From the NCBI RefSeq assembly GCF_013304735.1, contig NZ_JAAITI010000002.1:62001-126000 (forward strand): DNA of 64,000 nt, in the 5' to 3' direction. Positions 26,248 through 35,608 of this stretch are shown here, in pieces. Within the stretch, counting starts at the first letter, position 1; the number at the start of each line of letters is the position of its first letter. The notes below the pieces were generated by a model, which had not been told where the DNA came from, ran no database searches, and saw only the letters and a list, made by a program, of their open reading frames with translations. The DNA comes from Blautia luti (GTDB taxonomy: Bacteria > Bacillota > Clostridia > Lachnospirales > Lachnospiraceae). Both the position numbers and the translations under genes were made by a program.

Positions 26248-27319
26248 GTTTTACCTCCTTATGTCTCCACCTGTGGATGACGTATTTGATATTTTTATTG
26301 AAATAAAGTTCTACTGCCGTCTTTAAAAGTATCACGCCGTATATCCGGCCTTTCAGCATAATCTCCCCTTCCAGAATGTTTTCCCCGTCAAAAAGAGGTT
26401 TTACGGTTACTTTATTCTTGTGAAAAGGTATCGTCATTCCCATTACAGCTAACACGGTGCCTGTAACCGCAGGATCTTCGCATCCAAATGTAATCATACC
26501 TGTAACTTTGGTAGGAAATATATGGCGCAGCAGTTTTTTGGCATCTTTCCATACAAGAGAAATCGCTGCTCTTGTTCGTGGATGATTTATAAAATCTCTC
26601 CACCTTTTTATCTTATCACAGAATTTTCTGATTGTTAATGCGAAATTCCGGATCTTTTTCTGAATCTTTCCAGGAAATTCTATAACACTACAAATCCGTT
26701 TACGGAGTGCTCTTCCTGCTTTTTTTATTTTTTCCACAATTCCCGAAATTAAGCCAGAAATACTTTTCCGGGATTTTTTTTCATCTTTTTTTATTTCGTC
26801 TGCCAGCGGTATCCGACTGGATTCTTCCACTGAATCCTGGATATTATATTCCGTCCCTTCTTTCGGCATGTCTGGCTTCTCTTCCTGGCAGACCGGGATA
26901 TCCGTCTGCTGTGTACCTTCCTCAGATTCCACCGAAGAATTCTCTTCTATTATAATTACAGGAGATTCCCTTTTCTTTTCTGCATTCTGAAATTCTGTCT
27001 TTTCTAATGAAGTTTGTGGTTTTTTCTTTCTTCTGTCTCTAAACGCTTTCAGCTTCGACAATGGTATTCCCAAAACATAAATTTCTGTTTCAGGGCTTCC
27101 TCCCTGCCAAAATGCTTTGACAGAAATCCCGTGAAACAACCAGCTTATCTCTCCAAAAGCCTCTATCTCTCTGATCCCTTCTGTCCGTTCCTTTTTTACC
27201 TTTCCTCGGTATCTGACAGGACAAAATAAAAGGAGCAATGCGCCTAGAAGTATCAGACCGATAACAATCCCCAGAAGTATCAATATCACTTTTAGTATGA
27301 GCCATAATATGTGCAGCAT
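26231..27319 (-). CDS. DUF2953 (YtfI-like) membrane-anchored protein
   Basis: The 362-residue protein starts with one long membrane helix (about residues 3-31), then a beta-rich stretch (CPVRYRGKVKKE...), a highly charged, probably disordered middle (about residues 95-185, Glu/Lys-rich) and a C-terminal part with the DUF2953 signature (TRAAISLVWKDAKKLLRHIFPTKV). In Bacillus the family member YtfI precedes ytfJ in the same way. The function is unknown; a sporulation role is inferred from context. Confidence 0.8.
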   Translation of the reverse strand: MLHILWLILKVILILLGIVIGLILLGALLLLFCPVRYRGKVKKERTEGIREIEAFGEISWLFHGISVKAFWQGGSPETEIYVLGIPLSKLKAFRDRRKKKPQTSLEKTEFQNAEKKRESPVIIIEENSSVESEEGTQQTDIPVCQEEKPDMPKEGTEYNIQDSVEESSRIPLADEIKKDEKKSRKSISGLISGIVEKIKKAGRALRKRICSVIEFPGKIQKKIRNFALTIRKFCDKIKRWRDFINHPRTRAAISLVWKDAKKLLRHIFPTKVTGMITFGCEDPAVTGTVLAVMGMTIPFHKNKVTVKPLFDGENILEGEIMLKGRIYGVILLKTAVELYFNKNIKYVIHRWRHKEVKHGERE

Positions 27320-27323
27320 TCAT

Positions 27324-27635
27324 TCACCTGTTCTTCAGATATTCTTTTATTTTAAAGTCTCCGGTTTCTTTATAAACCTGCTCAACGACATCCCGTACCA
27401 TCTGAATTGCCTCGTCTTTTCCTTTGGCCATACCAATAATCAACGGACAGATTGCCCTGGCTCCCCGTTGTACCAGTGTAACCGCAGGAAGGATTTCCAG
27501 AATGTTTCCAGGATTGTCTGATAATGTAACAATATAAATGTCCGGAACACATTTTCCGGCAGTGATCCGTGCTCTCACTCTGGTTGGATTTTTTACACCG
27601 TCTCCAATATAATAATTTTTCATCCATTTCAGCAC
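27324..27635 (-). CDS. Small conserved-looking protein of unknown function
   Basis: The 103-residue product is mixed alpha/beta (YIGDGVKNPTRVRARITAGK near the start; LEILPAVTLVQRGARAICPLIIGMA in the middle) with a charged C-terminal helix. I do not recognise a family. The GTG at 27635 is chosen because GGAGG lies ten bases upstream; a TTG at 27659 is ahead of that site. The DUF2953 gene begins only 4 bases after it, so the two and gerW form a unit of likely sporulation-linked function. Confidence 0.65.
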   Translation of the reverse strand: MLKWMKNYYIGDGVKNPTRVRARITAGKCVPDIYIVTLSDNPGNILEILPAVTLVQRGARAICPLIIGMAKGKDEAIQMVRDVVEQVYKETGDFKIKEYLKNR

Positions 27636-27659
27636 CCTGCGATCACCTCCATATGTCAA

Positions 27660-27687
27660 ACAGGGCTGCGTAAAAACACAGCCCTGT
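27660..27687 (-). terminator. Hairpin after the NUDIX gene
   Basis: ACAGGGCTG (27660-27668) pairs perfectly with CAGCCCTGT (27679-27687) around a 10-base loop. On the minus strand only TTTG follows, so termination may be weak and read-through into the next gene possible. Confidence 0.55.
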
Positions 27688-27694
27688 CCTGTTG

Positions 27695-28150
27695 CTAAAA
27701 ATACTTTTGCTGTTTCGCCCAGACGCCTTCACTCCGCATCTCCAGATACTCCTGATATGCCTGTTCCACAATATGCTTCTCGTTGGAAAAACGAAGAAGA
27801 TGATAAATCTCATGAAACTTATAGTATCCAGAATCTACAAAATATTCCTCACGCTGGGGTTTGCTATGATAATTATCAGCTATCATGAGATACCAGTGTA
27901 CCTCTTTCATTACCACGTCCTCCGGAACTGTGAAATTATACTGGCTCTTTCCGATATATTTCACAATCGAAGCTCTGACACCTGCCTCTTCCTTCACTTC
28001 ACGTAAAGCAGTCTGTTCAAAAGTCTCTCCTTTTTCTACAGTTCCTTTCGGAAGCACCCATCCTTCATAACGGTTCCTGTAGGATTTATACAATGCCAGG
28101 ATCTTACCCCGATGAATTACCACACCGCCACAGCTTGTTGCTTCTATCAT
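27695..28150 (-). CDS. NUDIX hydrolase
   Basis: The 151-residue protein has a complete Nudix box, GTVEKGETFEQTALREVKEEAGV, at about residues 36-58 (GX5EX7REUXEEXGU pattern). Family members hydrolyse nucleoside diphosphates linked to another group, often as house-cleaning enzymes; the substrate here is unknown. ATG 28150 is chosen because GGAGG lies 8 bases upstream. The gene has its own promoter. Confidence 0.92.
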   Translation of the reverse strand: MIEATSCGGVVIHRGKILALYKSYRNRYEGWVLPKGTVEKGETFEQTALREVKEEAGVRASIVKYIGKSQYNFTVPEDVVMKEVHWYLMIADNYHSKPQREEYFVDSGYYKFHEIYHLLRFSNEKHIVEQAYQEYLEMRSEGVWAKQQKYF

Positions 28151-28193
28151 ATTGCAATCCTCCTGTAATGCGTGTGTCTTTTGCACTGACTAC

Positions 28194-28222
28194 AGTATAC
28201 CTCTTTTTTCACTTATAAGCAA
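28194..28222 (-). promoter_or_regulatory. Sigma-A promoter of the NUDIX gene
   Basis: The minus strand reads TTGCTT (28217-28222), 17 bases, TATACT (28194-28199), 44 bases before the start codon. Confidence 0.7.
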
Positions 28223-28258
28223 GGGGCAAGAAGCAGATACTGTTTCAATTTTAGCAAC

Positions 28259-29752
28259 TTAATCAAAATAATATGCATCAAATATATCTCCAGCAATTGG
28301 AACAGCTGCCTCACTTCCGGTTCCACCATTCTCAACAATTACGGCAACCGCAATATCCGGATCATCCACATTCGAATATCCGATAAACCAGGAATGACTG
28401 GAGCCATTTTCATCAAACTCTGCAGAACCTGTTTTTCCTGCAACTGTATATCCACGTCCATTCAGTGCGGATGCTGTACCATTCTCAACAACGTTCTTCA
28501 TCAGCTTTCCGAGAATATTCGCCTCATTGCTTGTCATTAAACGTTTATACTCTGTTTTTTCTGTTTCCCTAACGGTATCTCCGGAATTATTCACAATCTT
28601 ATCAATCATGGTCGGTTTCATCAGTACACCGTCATTGGCAATGGCACTTGTAATCAGCGCCATGTGCATAGGTGATACAAGCGTATTGCCCTGTCCAATA
28701 GAAGTCTGCATCACAAGTGCATTCGGAGAATTTTTATCCAGCGTAAAACGGCTGGTTTTATAGGAATTCAGGGGAAGTGCTTTATTAAAAAGCAGATCTT
28801 CTGCCGTACTGCGTAGAGAACTGTTGCCAAGGCTCAGCCCCATATCCGCAAATGCACAGTTACAGGAATGGGCAAATGCCGAATAAAAATCTTCCTGTCC
28901 ATGAACCGCGCCATTGTAGCACTGAATCGTATGATCATCTACTGTAATACTGCCCTGACACAGATAAGAATATCCTTCCAGGGAACCTTTTTGCCGAAAA
29001 TAATCCAGCGCTGTGACAACTTTAAATGTAGATCCAGGAGGATATGCTCCATTTGTGGCACGGTTAAGAAGGCTACTGTTATTCTCGTCATTAACGAGGC
29101 TATCCCAGTTCTGTGCTATGGTATTCGGATCAAAGTCCGGCTTGCTCACCATAGCAAGAATTCTTCCGGTCGACGGTTCCAACACAACTACGGCACCTCT
29201 TCGATCTCCCAGAGAATTATAGGCAGTCGTCTGAAGATCTGCACTCAAACTGGATATCACCGTATCTCCCTGATTCTTTTTCCCTAAAAATTCATTCTTC
29301 ATCTGTTCCAGAAAAAAAGAATGCGAAGTCAGAAGCTGAAAATTCGCTTCTGATTCCAGTCCACTTTTACCATTGGTATCATAACCGACCGCATGTGCAA
29401 AAATATTGGCAAAAGGATACGTCCGTTCCTCCGTACCATCTTCGTATACATTGGTCTGTGCCAGAATTTCTCCATCCGAAGACTGAATACTTCCACGGAC
29501 TACCCGATCTGAAAATGTATCCTGTCTGGTATTATACGGACTGTTTATAAAATCTTCACTTTTTATGGCATCAAAATAGATCAGATACCCAATCAGACTG
29601 ACAAAAATCAGTATGAAGAATGCCGATACAAAGGTGAACGGTCGGTTCTTCCTCCTACGGAGCCTGGCGGCGTCCCGTTCTCTCAGGCGTCGCTCTCTTT
29701 CCTCTTCTTTCAAACGTTTCTTTTCGCTGCGTCTCAATTTCCTCGTCCTCAT
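28259..29752 (-). CDS. Class B penicillin-binding protein (PBP2/FtsI-like transpeptidase)
   Basis: The 497-residue protein starts with a very basic cytoplasmic tail (about 38 residues of Arg/Lys/Glu), one membrane helix (about residues 40-62), a dimerisation region and a transpeptidase domain. Its active-site motifs are STFK in GAYPPGSTFKVVTALD, the SxN motif in HSCNCAF and KTG in VAGKTGSAEF. It cross-links peptidoglycan outside the membrane. The start ATG at 29752 lies 98 bases inside the partner rodA/ftsW gene, so the two are tightly coupled, as expected for a SEDS glycosyltransferase and its PBP. Confidence 0.92.
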   Translation of the reverse strand: MRTRKLRRSEKKRLKEEERERRLRERDAARLRRRKNRPFTFVSAFFILIFVSLIGYLIYFDAIKSEDFINSPYNTRQDTFSDRVVRGSIQSSDGEILAQTNVYEDGTEERTYPFANIFAHAVGYDTNGKSGLESEANFQLLTSHSFFLEQMKNEFLGKKNQGDTVISSLSADLQTTAYNSLGDRRGAVVVLEPSTGRILAMVSKPDFDPNTIAQNWDSLVNDENNSSLLNRATNGAYPPGSTFKVVTALDYFRQKGSLEGYSYLCQGSITVDDHTIQCYNGAVHGQEDFYSAFAHSCNCAFADMGLSLGNSSLRSTAEDLLFNKALPLNSYKTSRFTLDKNSPNALVMQTSIGQGNTLVSPMHMALITSAIANDGVLMKPTMIDKIVNNSGDTVRETEKTEYKRLMTSNEANILGKLMKNVVENGTASALNGRGYTVAGKTGSAEFDENGSSHSWFIGYSNVDDPDIAVAVIVENGGTGSEAAVPIAGDIFDAYYFD

Positions 29753-31034
29753 CTTCCCTCAGAATATAAAGTCCCTGAATAATTGCCAGCATCAGGATGG
29801 TACACATAACAGAACTGCCTCCGTAACTTACCAGAGGAAGAGTAACACCTGTCATCGGAATAAACTTGGTTGCTCCACCAATAGTCAGAAATACCTGAAA
29901 AGCATATTCTGTTCCCAGTCCCAGTGCTATCAGCTTATAAAACGGGTTCCGGATTTTCAGTGCAATGGTAACTATCATGAGGAAAAAGCTGGTACACACC
30001 AGAATAAGGCAGATCGCAAAAATCCCTCCCAGTTCCTCACAGATCGCGCTAAAAATAAAGTCGTTCTTTACAACCGGAATTTTTTCCGGAGATCCCTGGC
30101 AAAGTCCCATTCCAAACCATCCGCCGGTTCCAATTGCAAATAATGACTGTACAATCTGATAACCTTCATTCTGATAAACCGCCATTGGATCTTTCCATGC
30201 GCTGACTCGCTGGCGGACATGTCCAAAAAGATGGTATGCAATCACAGCTCCTACACAGCCTCCGCCAAGTCCCAGAAACATATATCCCGGATTTCTGGTT
30301 GCAACATAAATCAGCACAAGATAGGTAACAAAAAAGATTACGGCACTTCCCAGATCTCTGGAAAGAACCAGAATTCCTACATGAATCACCGCAACAACTG
30401 TGGCCAGTACGACTTTTCGGAAATCCACCCTCGTACTGAGAAGCGATGCCATAAAAAATACAAAGGTAATTTTGATTACTTCTGATGGCTGAATTCCCAT
30501 AAGGGAAAGCTTTGCACCATAACTTGTTCTTGCCAGAACAAGAACTGCTGCCAGCAAAACAATACCGATTCCTGCATAAATCCACGTAAGATCTTTCAGA
30601 AACTTCATTTTCCGAATCATCACGGGAATCACAAGTGATACTGCACTTCCTGCTGCCACAATCAGAAGCTGCTTGTTTGCAGATGGAAGGGATAGTCTGC
30701 ACAGCATAATAAATCCCACACTCAGAAGCATGCACATATTATTCAGAAGAAGTAACGATGCATCCCGATAGATAATCCGATACAAAATCTGAATTGTCGC
30801 AAAAAAGAACATCATTTCAATATAAAACAGAATGACTTTAAAATCCATGCTCTTCAGATAGATCACAAGAAATGCTGTAAAATCAATAAAGAAAATCATA
30901 GTCAGCTGTTGATGAAGCAGTTCTTTTTTTTCTTCCTCATCCTGTCGCCATACCATATAAAAGCAGTGAAAGGTATAGACAATCATCAGCGTGAGGATCA
31001 CATATTTGGATAATTCTGTAATTACGTTAATCAT
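29655..31034 (-). CDS. FtsW/RodA/SpoVE-family peptidoglycan polymerase
   Basis: SEDS proteins polymerise lipid II into glycan strands and work with a class B PBP, here the next gene. The 459-residue protein has about ten to twelve membrane helices. Family motifs include PSEVIKITFVFFMASLLS, LSRDLGSAVIFFVTYLVLIYVATRN, and the C-terminal PMTGVTLPLVSYGGSSVMCT. The last 45 residues are a charged cytoplasmic tail (EDEDEEIETQRKE...) that overlaps the PBP gene. The first helices are less conserved. Which of RodA, FtsW or SpoVE it matches cannot be told. Confidence 0.92.
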   Translation of the reverse strand: MINVITELSKYVILTLMIVYTFHCFYMVWRQDEEEKKELLHQQLTMIFFIDFTAFLVIYLKSMDFKVILFYIEMMFFFATIQILYRIIYRDASLLLLNNMCMLLSVGFIMLCRLSLPSANKQLLIVAAGSAVSLVIPVMIRKMKFLKDLTWIYAGIGIVLLAAVLVLARTSYGAKLSLMGIQPSEVIKITFVFFMASLLSTRVDFRKVVLATVVAVIHVGILVLSRDLGSAVIFFVTYLVLIYVATRNPGYMFLGLGGGCVGAVIAYHLFGHVRQRVSAWKDPMAVYQNEGYQIVQSLFAIGTGGWFGMGLCQGSPEKIPVVKNDFIFSAICEELGGIFAICLILVCTSFFLMIVTIALKIRNPFYKLIALGLGTEYAFQVFLTIGGATKFIPMTGVTLPLVSYGGSSVMCTILMLAIIQGLYILREDEDEEIETQRKETFERRGKRATPERTGRRQAP

Positions 31035-31040
31035 ACACTT

Positions 31041-33200
31041 TTACTCGGCTCCTCTTTTAAAATGGCCTTTTGTATATTTACGTCCGGAAGGTTTTCCATT
31101 TCCCTGATAAATATTTCTAAACTCTTCCAGAACCGCTTTTGCTTCCGTTGGTGCTTCAACGGTAAATGCCAGCCTTAAAGACTGAAGATTTAATTTTTCC
31201 ACACGTTCTTTTTCACCTGTAAGTCCATAGGGAATGCTGTTATATATAATATTATAACAGTATTTCGCCTTCGTCGGGTCAATTTTTCCCCAGGGGATAC
31301 AGCAACACTTTACGGGAAATTCACTGTTATAGCGATCTTTCAGATAGACCGTTTCACATTTCCCGGTACATCCGAAAAGATTCTTTCTCACACACTGCGC
31401 GGAAACCATCAGTGGAATATACCCGTACAGAAGAAGTTCCGAGGAAGTATTATCCCGATGCTTTAGTTCTCCTTCATTCAGTTCAAGAGGAACCGCGTTT
31501 CGAAGAATTCCTTCTTCTTTCCAGAAATCTATTGCCTGATTATTCCATGTATACATAGATGCATCCAGTACACATTTTTCTTCGTACCCGAGTTTTTTTA
31601 ATGCGGCATAGGACTCCAGATTTCTTACCAGAAATCCCTTCATTCCCTGACTCATCCAGCTCTCTGCTGCCTGAACCCATTCTTCCGGAATCGGACCTCG
31701 ATGAATATGTGGCGTGGAAAGATATAATTCCTTCTGTTTTGCAAGCTCCGGCGAAAAATACTTCTTCATGATATCAAATGGAAAATAAAAACCTGTAATT
31801 CCCTTTTCTTTCAGAAATACTTCCGCAACATCTTCGCGTTCACAGGACACATACAGCGGGCATTCTTTTATTTCAGATCCTGAACAGACATGGCTCTTTT
31901 TATGCTCTTCTGTCTGTTTTTCCGGACAGTTTCTTCTACTGCATCCGGACAGTTTTTCTCTCATCTGTTCCAGTGCATCTCTACGCACTTCATTGAGAAC
32001 TTTTACCGGAACAAAAATTCTTCCATTTGTTTCAATCTTCAGGCTCTCCCATTGAAATTCTGTGTTTCCAAGCTTTTCCATTTGCTGGCGGATTCTTGTT
32101 TCCTCCATGGGCTGATTCTTCGCGAACTGAACTTCACCGCCCATGGCTGTCACCGTTTTATCCCTGCAGGTTATTTCCAGTATAACAGGACTTTCCGGAG
32201 AAAGTATTAAATTCCCATGAATTTTTTCTTTTATTTTTCTGATCTCCGGCTGAATATTGCCAGATTTCTTCTCATTTGCAAAAGCCATCATCTCAGGGCC
32301 ACGATACATATCATAATATCCGGTGCAGGATCCTCCCCTGCTGAAAAGATCAAGAAGATATTTCCGGTCTTCCTGCTGAACAGAATATTTCTTTCCACTC
32401 AGATAAAGGTCCAGATATTTTCGATACATGGCTGTAACACCCGCGGTATAACCTGGCTGTTTCATACGGCCTTCAATTTTCAGTGACATCACACCTGCTT
32501 CCAGAATATCCGGAAGAATATCCAGTGTACAAATATCTTTCAGGCTTAATGCACAGAAATTTTTATCCCCTTTGTATTTTCTGTGATCATATGTTCCGCT
32601 GTAAGGAAGCCTGCAGGGCTGTGCACATCTTCCACGGTTTCCACTTCGGCCGCCAAAGATACTGCTCATCAGACACTGACCGGAATAACTGTAACAGAGT
32701 GCTCCATGAATAAATGTTTCAATTTCCAGCGGGCTTATCCGATGCATAGCTGCAATTTCTTCCAGCGAAAGTTCCCTTGCCGGAACCACACGGGTCGCCC
32801 CTTTTTCTTCCAGGAATTTCATACCTTCCGGGCCTGTGACAGTCATCTGTGTACTTGCGTGAATATCCAGATCCGGAAAGTTCCGACGGATAAAAGAAAA
32901 CACTCCCATATCCTGTACAATTACTGCATCAAGCCCTGCTTCGTAGTATGGTGCCAGATACTCAAAAAGCTGACCTTCCAGTTCTCTATTTTTCAGTAAT
33001 GTATTAACTGTAAGATACAATTTCCGGTTATGGATATGTGCCGTTTCAATGGCTGTTACCAGTTCTTCCTGAGAAAAATTCTGTGCATAAGCCCTTGCTC
33101 CAAAAGCCGGGCCTCCTACATACACTGCATCTGCACCAGCTCCTATGGCCGCTTCAAAACTCTCATAAGAACCTGCTGGTGAAAGCAATTCTGTTATCAT
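31041..33200 (-). CDS. U32-family protein with DUF3656 domain (RlhA-like)
   Basis: The product from ATG 33200 is 719 residues: an N-terminal U32 barrel ([39 protein letters not shown]; the Cys-rich [36 protein letters not shown] region), then a DUF3656-type middle and a C-terminal repeat of U32-like sequence with more Cys. The best-known member, E. coli RlhA, hydroxylates a cytidine in 23S rRNA; the older label peptidase is misleading. The start is uncertain: TTG 33209 has a GGGGGA site at closer spacing. It follows zapA and precedes the rodA/PBP pair. Confidence 0.85.
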   Translation of the reverse strand: [719 protein letters not shown]

Positions 33201-33261
33201 CTTTTTCAAAATATTCCCCCATTTCCTGTCTTTTAATCCAATTCTGTCCCGTAAAGCATTC

Positions 33262-33293
33262 AAGAAAACAAAAGAGGATTACCGAAGCAATCC
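33262..33293 (-). terminator. Terminator hairpin after zapA
   Basis: GGATTGC (complement of 33287-33293) pairs with GTAATCC (complement of 33276-33282) through a TTCG tetraloop, with one G-U pair, followed by TCTTTTGTTTTC. It lies directly after zapA and could reduce read-through into the U32 gene. Confidence 0.7.
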
Positions 33294-33301
33294 CCCCATT
33301 C

Positions 33302-33709
33302 TTATTTGAGCAATTCGTCAAGCTCTTTTTCCAGTTCTTTCACCTTGCCATCCAGAAGATTCTTCTGATCCTGAGCTTCCTGTTCTGCTTTCTTTGCCTC
33401 TTCAATCTGCATTTTCAGAGAAATCAGTTCATGTTTCAGATCATACATCTCCTGGTCTTTCTGCTGTAGATCCTGTTCAAAAATCTCCGCCTGTTTTTTC
33501 GCTTTAAAATAATCATCTGTAATATTCAGACTGAGCAGTGTGTGCTTGGTTTCCATGGCCTGTCTGGAATATCCCGGCATCTGGCTCAGTTCACTGATCT
33601 TATTATTCATATAAGCTGCGACCTTCTGAAAGTACTCCTCAGATTCATATCCGCCCAGAGTAATAATCTTTCCATCGATAACAACCTGTGCTGTATTCTT
33701 TACCGCCAT
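33302..33709 (-). CDS. zapA: Cell division protein ZapA
   Basis: ZapA stabilises FtsZ protofilaments at the division site. The 135-residue protein has the ZapA core at residues 1 to about 75 (VVIDGKIITLGGYESEEYFQKVAAYMNNKI, then TKHTLLSLNITDDYFKAK) and a longer than usual coiled-coil tail rich in Gln, Glu and Lys to the end. GGAGG precedes ATG at 33709. A promoter lies at 33799-33827 and a terminator directly after. Confidence 0.9.
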   Translation of the reverse strand: MAVKNTAQVVIDGKIITLGGYESEEYFQKVAAYMNNKISELSQMPGYSRQAMETKHTLLSLNITDDYFKAKKQAEIFEQDLQQKDQEMYDLKHELISLKMQIEEAKKAEQEAQDQKNLLDGKVKELEKELDELLK

Positions 33710-33798
33710 TCGTAAAGCCTCCTGAATTCATCTGTTACTGGTCATTTCCACAATAACATTCCTCTATATTGCTAGCCTTACAGCTCACAACTTCTTTC

Positions 33799-33827
33799 AT
33801 TATAACTGATTCCGATAAAAATGTATA
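33799..33827 (-). promoter_or_regulatory. Probable sigma-A promoter of zapA
   Basis: The minus strand reads TATACA (33822-33827), 17 bases, then a perfect TATAAT (33799-33804), about 90 bases before zapA and partly past the ruvB stop. Confidence 0.55.
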
Positions 33828-33839
33828 GAAGTTTTTCTA

Positions 33840-34850
33840 TTATTTTGTCGATATATCAGGACGGGGATATCCAAGATGGGTATATGCAAGCACAGAAGCC
33901 ATCCTTCCACGGGGTGTTCTGTTCAGGAATCCGGTCTGCAGAAGATAAGGTTCATACACGTCTTCCAATGTTCCGGAATCCTCTCCAATAGAAGCCGCAA
34001 GTGTTTCCAGTCCTACCGGACCACCCTGAAAATTCAGAATCAGCGTCTGCAGAATACGGCGATCCGTTTTATCAAGACCATACTGGTCTACCTCCAGAAG
34101 ATCCAACGCAAAACAGGCAACCTCATAGGTAATCACACCATCGTATTTAACCTGGGCAAAATCTCTTACCCTTTTCAGAAGGCGGTTCGCAAGCCTTGGT
34201 GTTCCTCTGGAGCGCTTGGCAATTTCAGCCGCTCCATTTGGTTCAATTTCTACTCCCAGAACCTGTGCGGATCGCAGAACAATGGTGGTAAGTTCCTTTT
34301 TGTTGTAAAATTCCAGACGCTGTGTTACTCCAAAACGATCACGAAGGGGAGCTGAAAGAAGGCCAGCTCTGGTAGTCGCCCCAACCAATGTAAATTTCGG
34401 AAGATCCAGACGGATCGAGCGGGCAGACGCTCCCTTACCAATCATAATATCAATGGCAAAATCCTCCATAGCCGGATACAAAACTTCCTCCACCTGACGG
34501 TTCAGTCTGTGGATTTCGTCCACAAACAGTACATCTCCTTCCTGAAGATTATTCAAAATTGCAGCCATTTCCCCCGGTTTCTCAATAGCTGGTCCGGAAG
34601 TAACTTTCATGTGTGTTCCCATTTCATTGGCAATGATTGCGGAAAGTGTTGTCTTTCCAAGACCTGGAGGTCCATAAAACAATACATGATCCAGAGAATC
34701 ATGGCGTTGTTTCGCCGCCTCAATATAGATTTTCAGGGTATCTTTTGTTTTTTGCTGACCAATATACTCTTCCAGACTCTGAGGCCTTAAGTTTCCCTCC
34801 AGGGAAAAGTCCTCTTCTGTAACGTCTGTTGTAATGATCCTGTTTTCCAT
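33840..34850 (-). CDS. ruvB: Holliday junction helicase motor subunit RuvB
   Basis: RuvB is the AAA+ motor that drives branch migration with RuvA. The 336-residue protein has [11 protein letters not shown] near the start, Walker A in [13 protein letters not shown], Walker B in [10 protein letters not shown], sensor/arginine finger [20 protein letters not shown], and the C-terminal winged helix with [14 protein letters not shown]. It follows ruvA by 60 bases with a GGAGC site. Confidence 0.97.
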   Translation of the reverse strand: MENRIITTDVTEEDFSLEGNLRPQSLEEYIGQQKTKDTLKIYIEAAKQRHDSLDHVLFYGPPGLGKTTLSAIIANEMGTHMKVTSGPAIEKPGEMAAILNNLQEGDVLFVDEIHRLNRQVEEVLYPAMEDFAIDIMIGKGASARSIRLDLPKFTLVGATTRAGLLSAPLRDRFGVTQRLEFYNKKELTTIVLRSAQVLGVEIEPNGAAEIAKRSRGTPRLANRLLKRVRDFAQVKYDGVITYEVACFALDLLEVDQYGLDKTDRRILQTLILNFQGGPVGLETLAASIGEDSGTLEDVYEPYLLQTGFLNRTPRGRMASVLAYTHLGYPRPDISTK

Positions 34851-34910
34851 TTATTATGCTCCGTTCCTAATGTAACGCGGATATTTGCGTTCCGCCTTGC
34901 CATATGCCCA

Positions 34911-35522
34911 TTAAAAATTTTTCAGTGCAGCCCGAAGAATCGCTTCCACATCATCTGCCTGCACTTCCTCAGGAACTTTCCGTACTGCCCGCAACGCATC
35001 TGCCGAACTGTATCCCAATGCAACCAGGGCTTCCACCGCTTCCTGACGACTATCTCTGAGATCAGAAGCTCCTGCTGCCACTTCTTCCTGCTGATGTGCA
35101 AGCTTCATCTCAAACGCATCTTCCAGCTTCAGTTTGTCTTTCAACTCCAGAATCATTTTCTGTGCAGTCTTTTTACCGATTCCAGGAGCTTTGGATATTG
35201 TCTTTACATCATCGGACAATACCGCAAAACGCAGTTCATCCGCACTGATTCCGGAAAGAATTCCCAAAGCGCCTTTCGGTCCTACTCCATTTACCCCGAT
35301 CAGCAATTTGAACATGCCAAGATCATCTTTTGAAAAAAAGCCATACAGTTGAAGAATATCTTCCCTTACATAAAGAAATGTATGTATTTTTTTCTCATCA
35401 CCAATGTGCGCTTTCTCAAGATCCTGACCTGTCATATAGATCTCATAACCAAGTCCGCCATTTTCCATAATAAGGAAATTTTCGCCAATATCTGCTACTG
35501 TACCTTTTACAAAAGAAATCAA
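34911..35522 (-). CDS. ruvA: Holliday junction DNA-binding subunit RuvA
   Basis: RuvA holds the four-way junction for RuvB. From TTG 35522 the product is 203 residues, the normal size, and begins ISFVKGTVADIGENF as RuvA proteins do. It has an OB domain, the helix-hairpin-helix pair (FKLLIGVNGVGPKGALGIL and ISKAPGIGKKTAQKMILELK), a flexible acidic linker and the C-terminal UBA-like domain (EAVEALVALGYSSADALRAV). The TTG start has AAGGAG nine bases upstream; a longer frame to 35570 would overlap this site. Confidence 0.95.
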   Translation of the reverse strand: MISFVKGTVADIGENFLIMENGGLGYEIYMTGQDLEKAHIGDEKKIHTFLYVREDILQLYGFFSKDDLGMFKLLIGVNGVGPKGALGILSGISADELRFAVLSDDVKTISKAPGIGKKTAQKMILELKDKLKLEDAFEMKLAHQQEEVAAGASDLRDSRQEAVEALVALGYSSADALRAVRKVPEEVQADDVEAILRAALKNF

Positions 35523-35579
35523 AATTAACGGCTCCTTCCCGAAAACAGCAACTGAACATCTGTTTCCCATATGAACGCA

Positions 35580-35608
35580 ATAGTAACATAATTCTCAAAA
35601 AAAATCAA
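35580..35608 (-). promoter_or_regulatory. Sigma-A promoter of ruvAB, overlapping the trpS terminator
   Basis: The minus strand reads TTGATT (35603-35608), 17 bases, TACTAT (35580-35585). The -35 box begins at the foot of the trpS terminator stem and shares its T-run. Confidence 0.6.
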
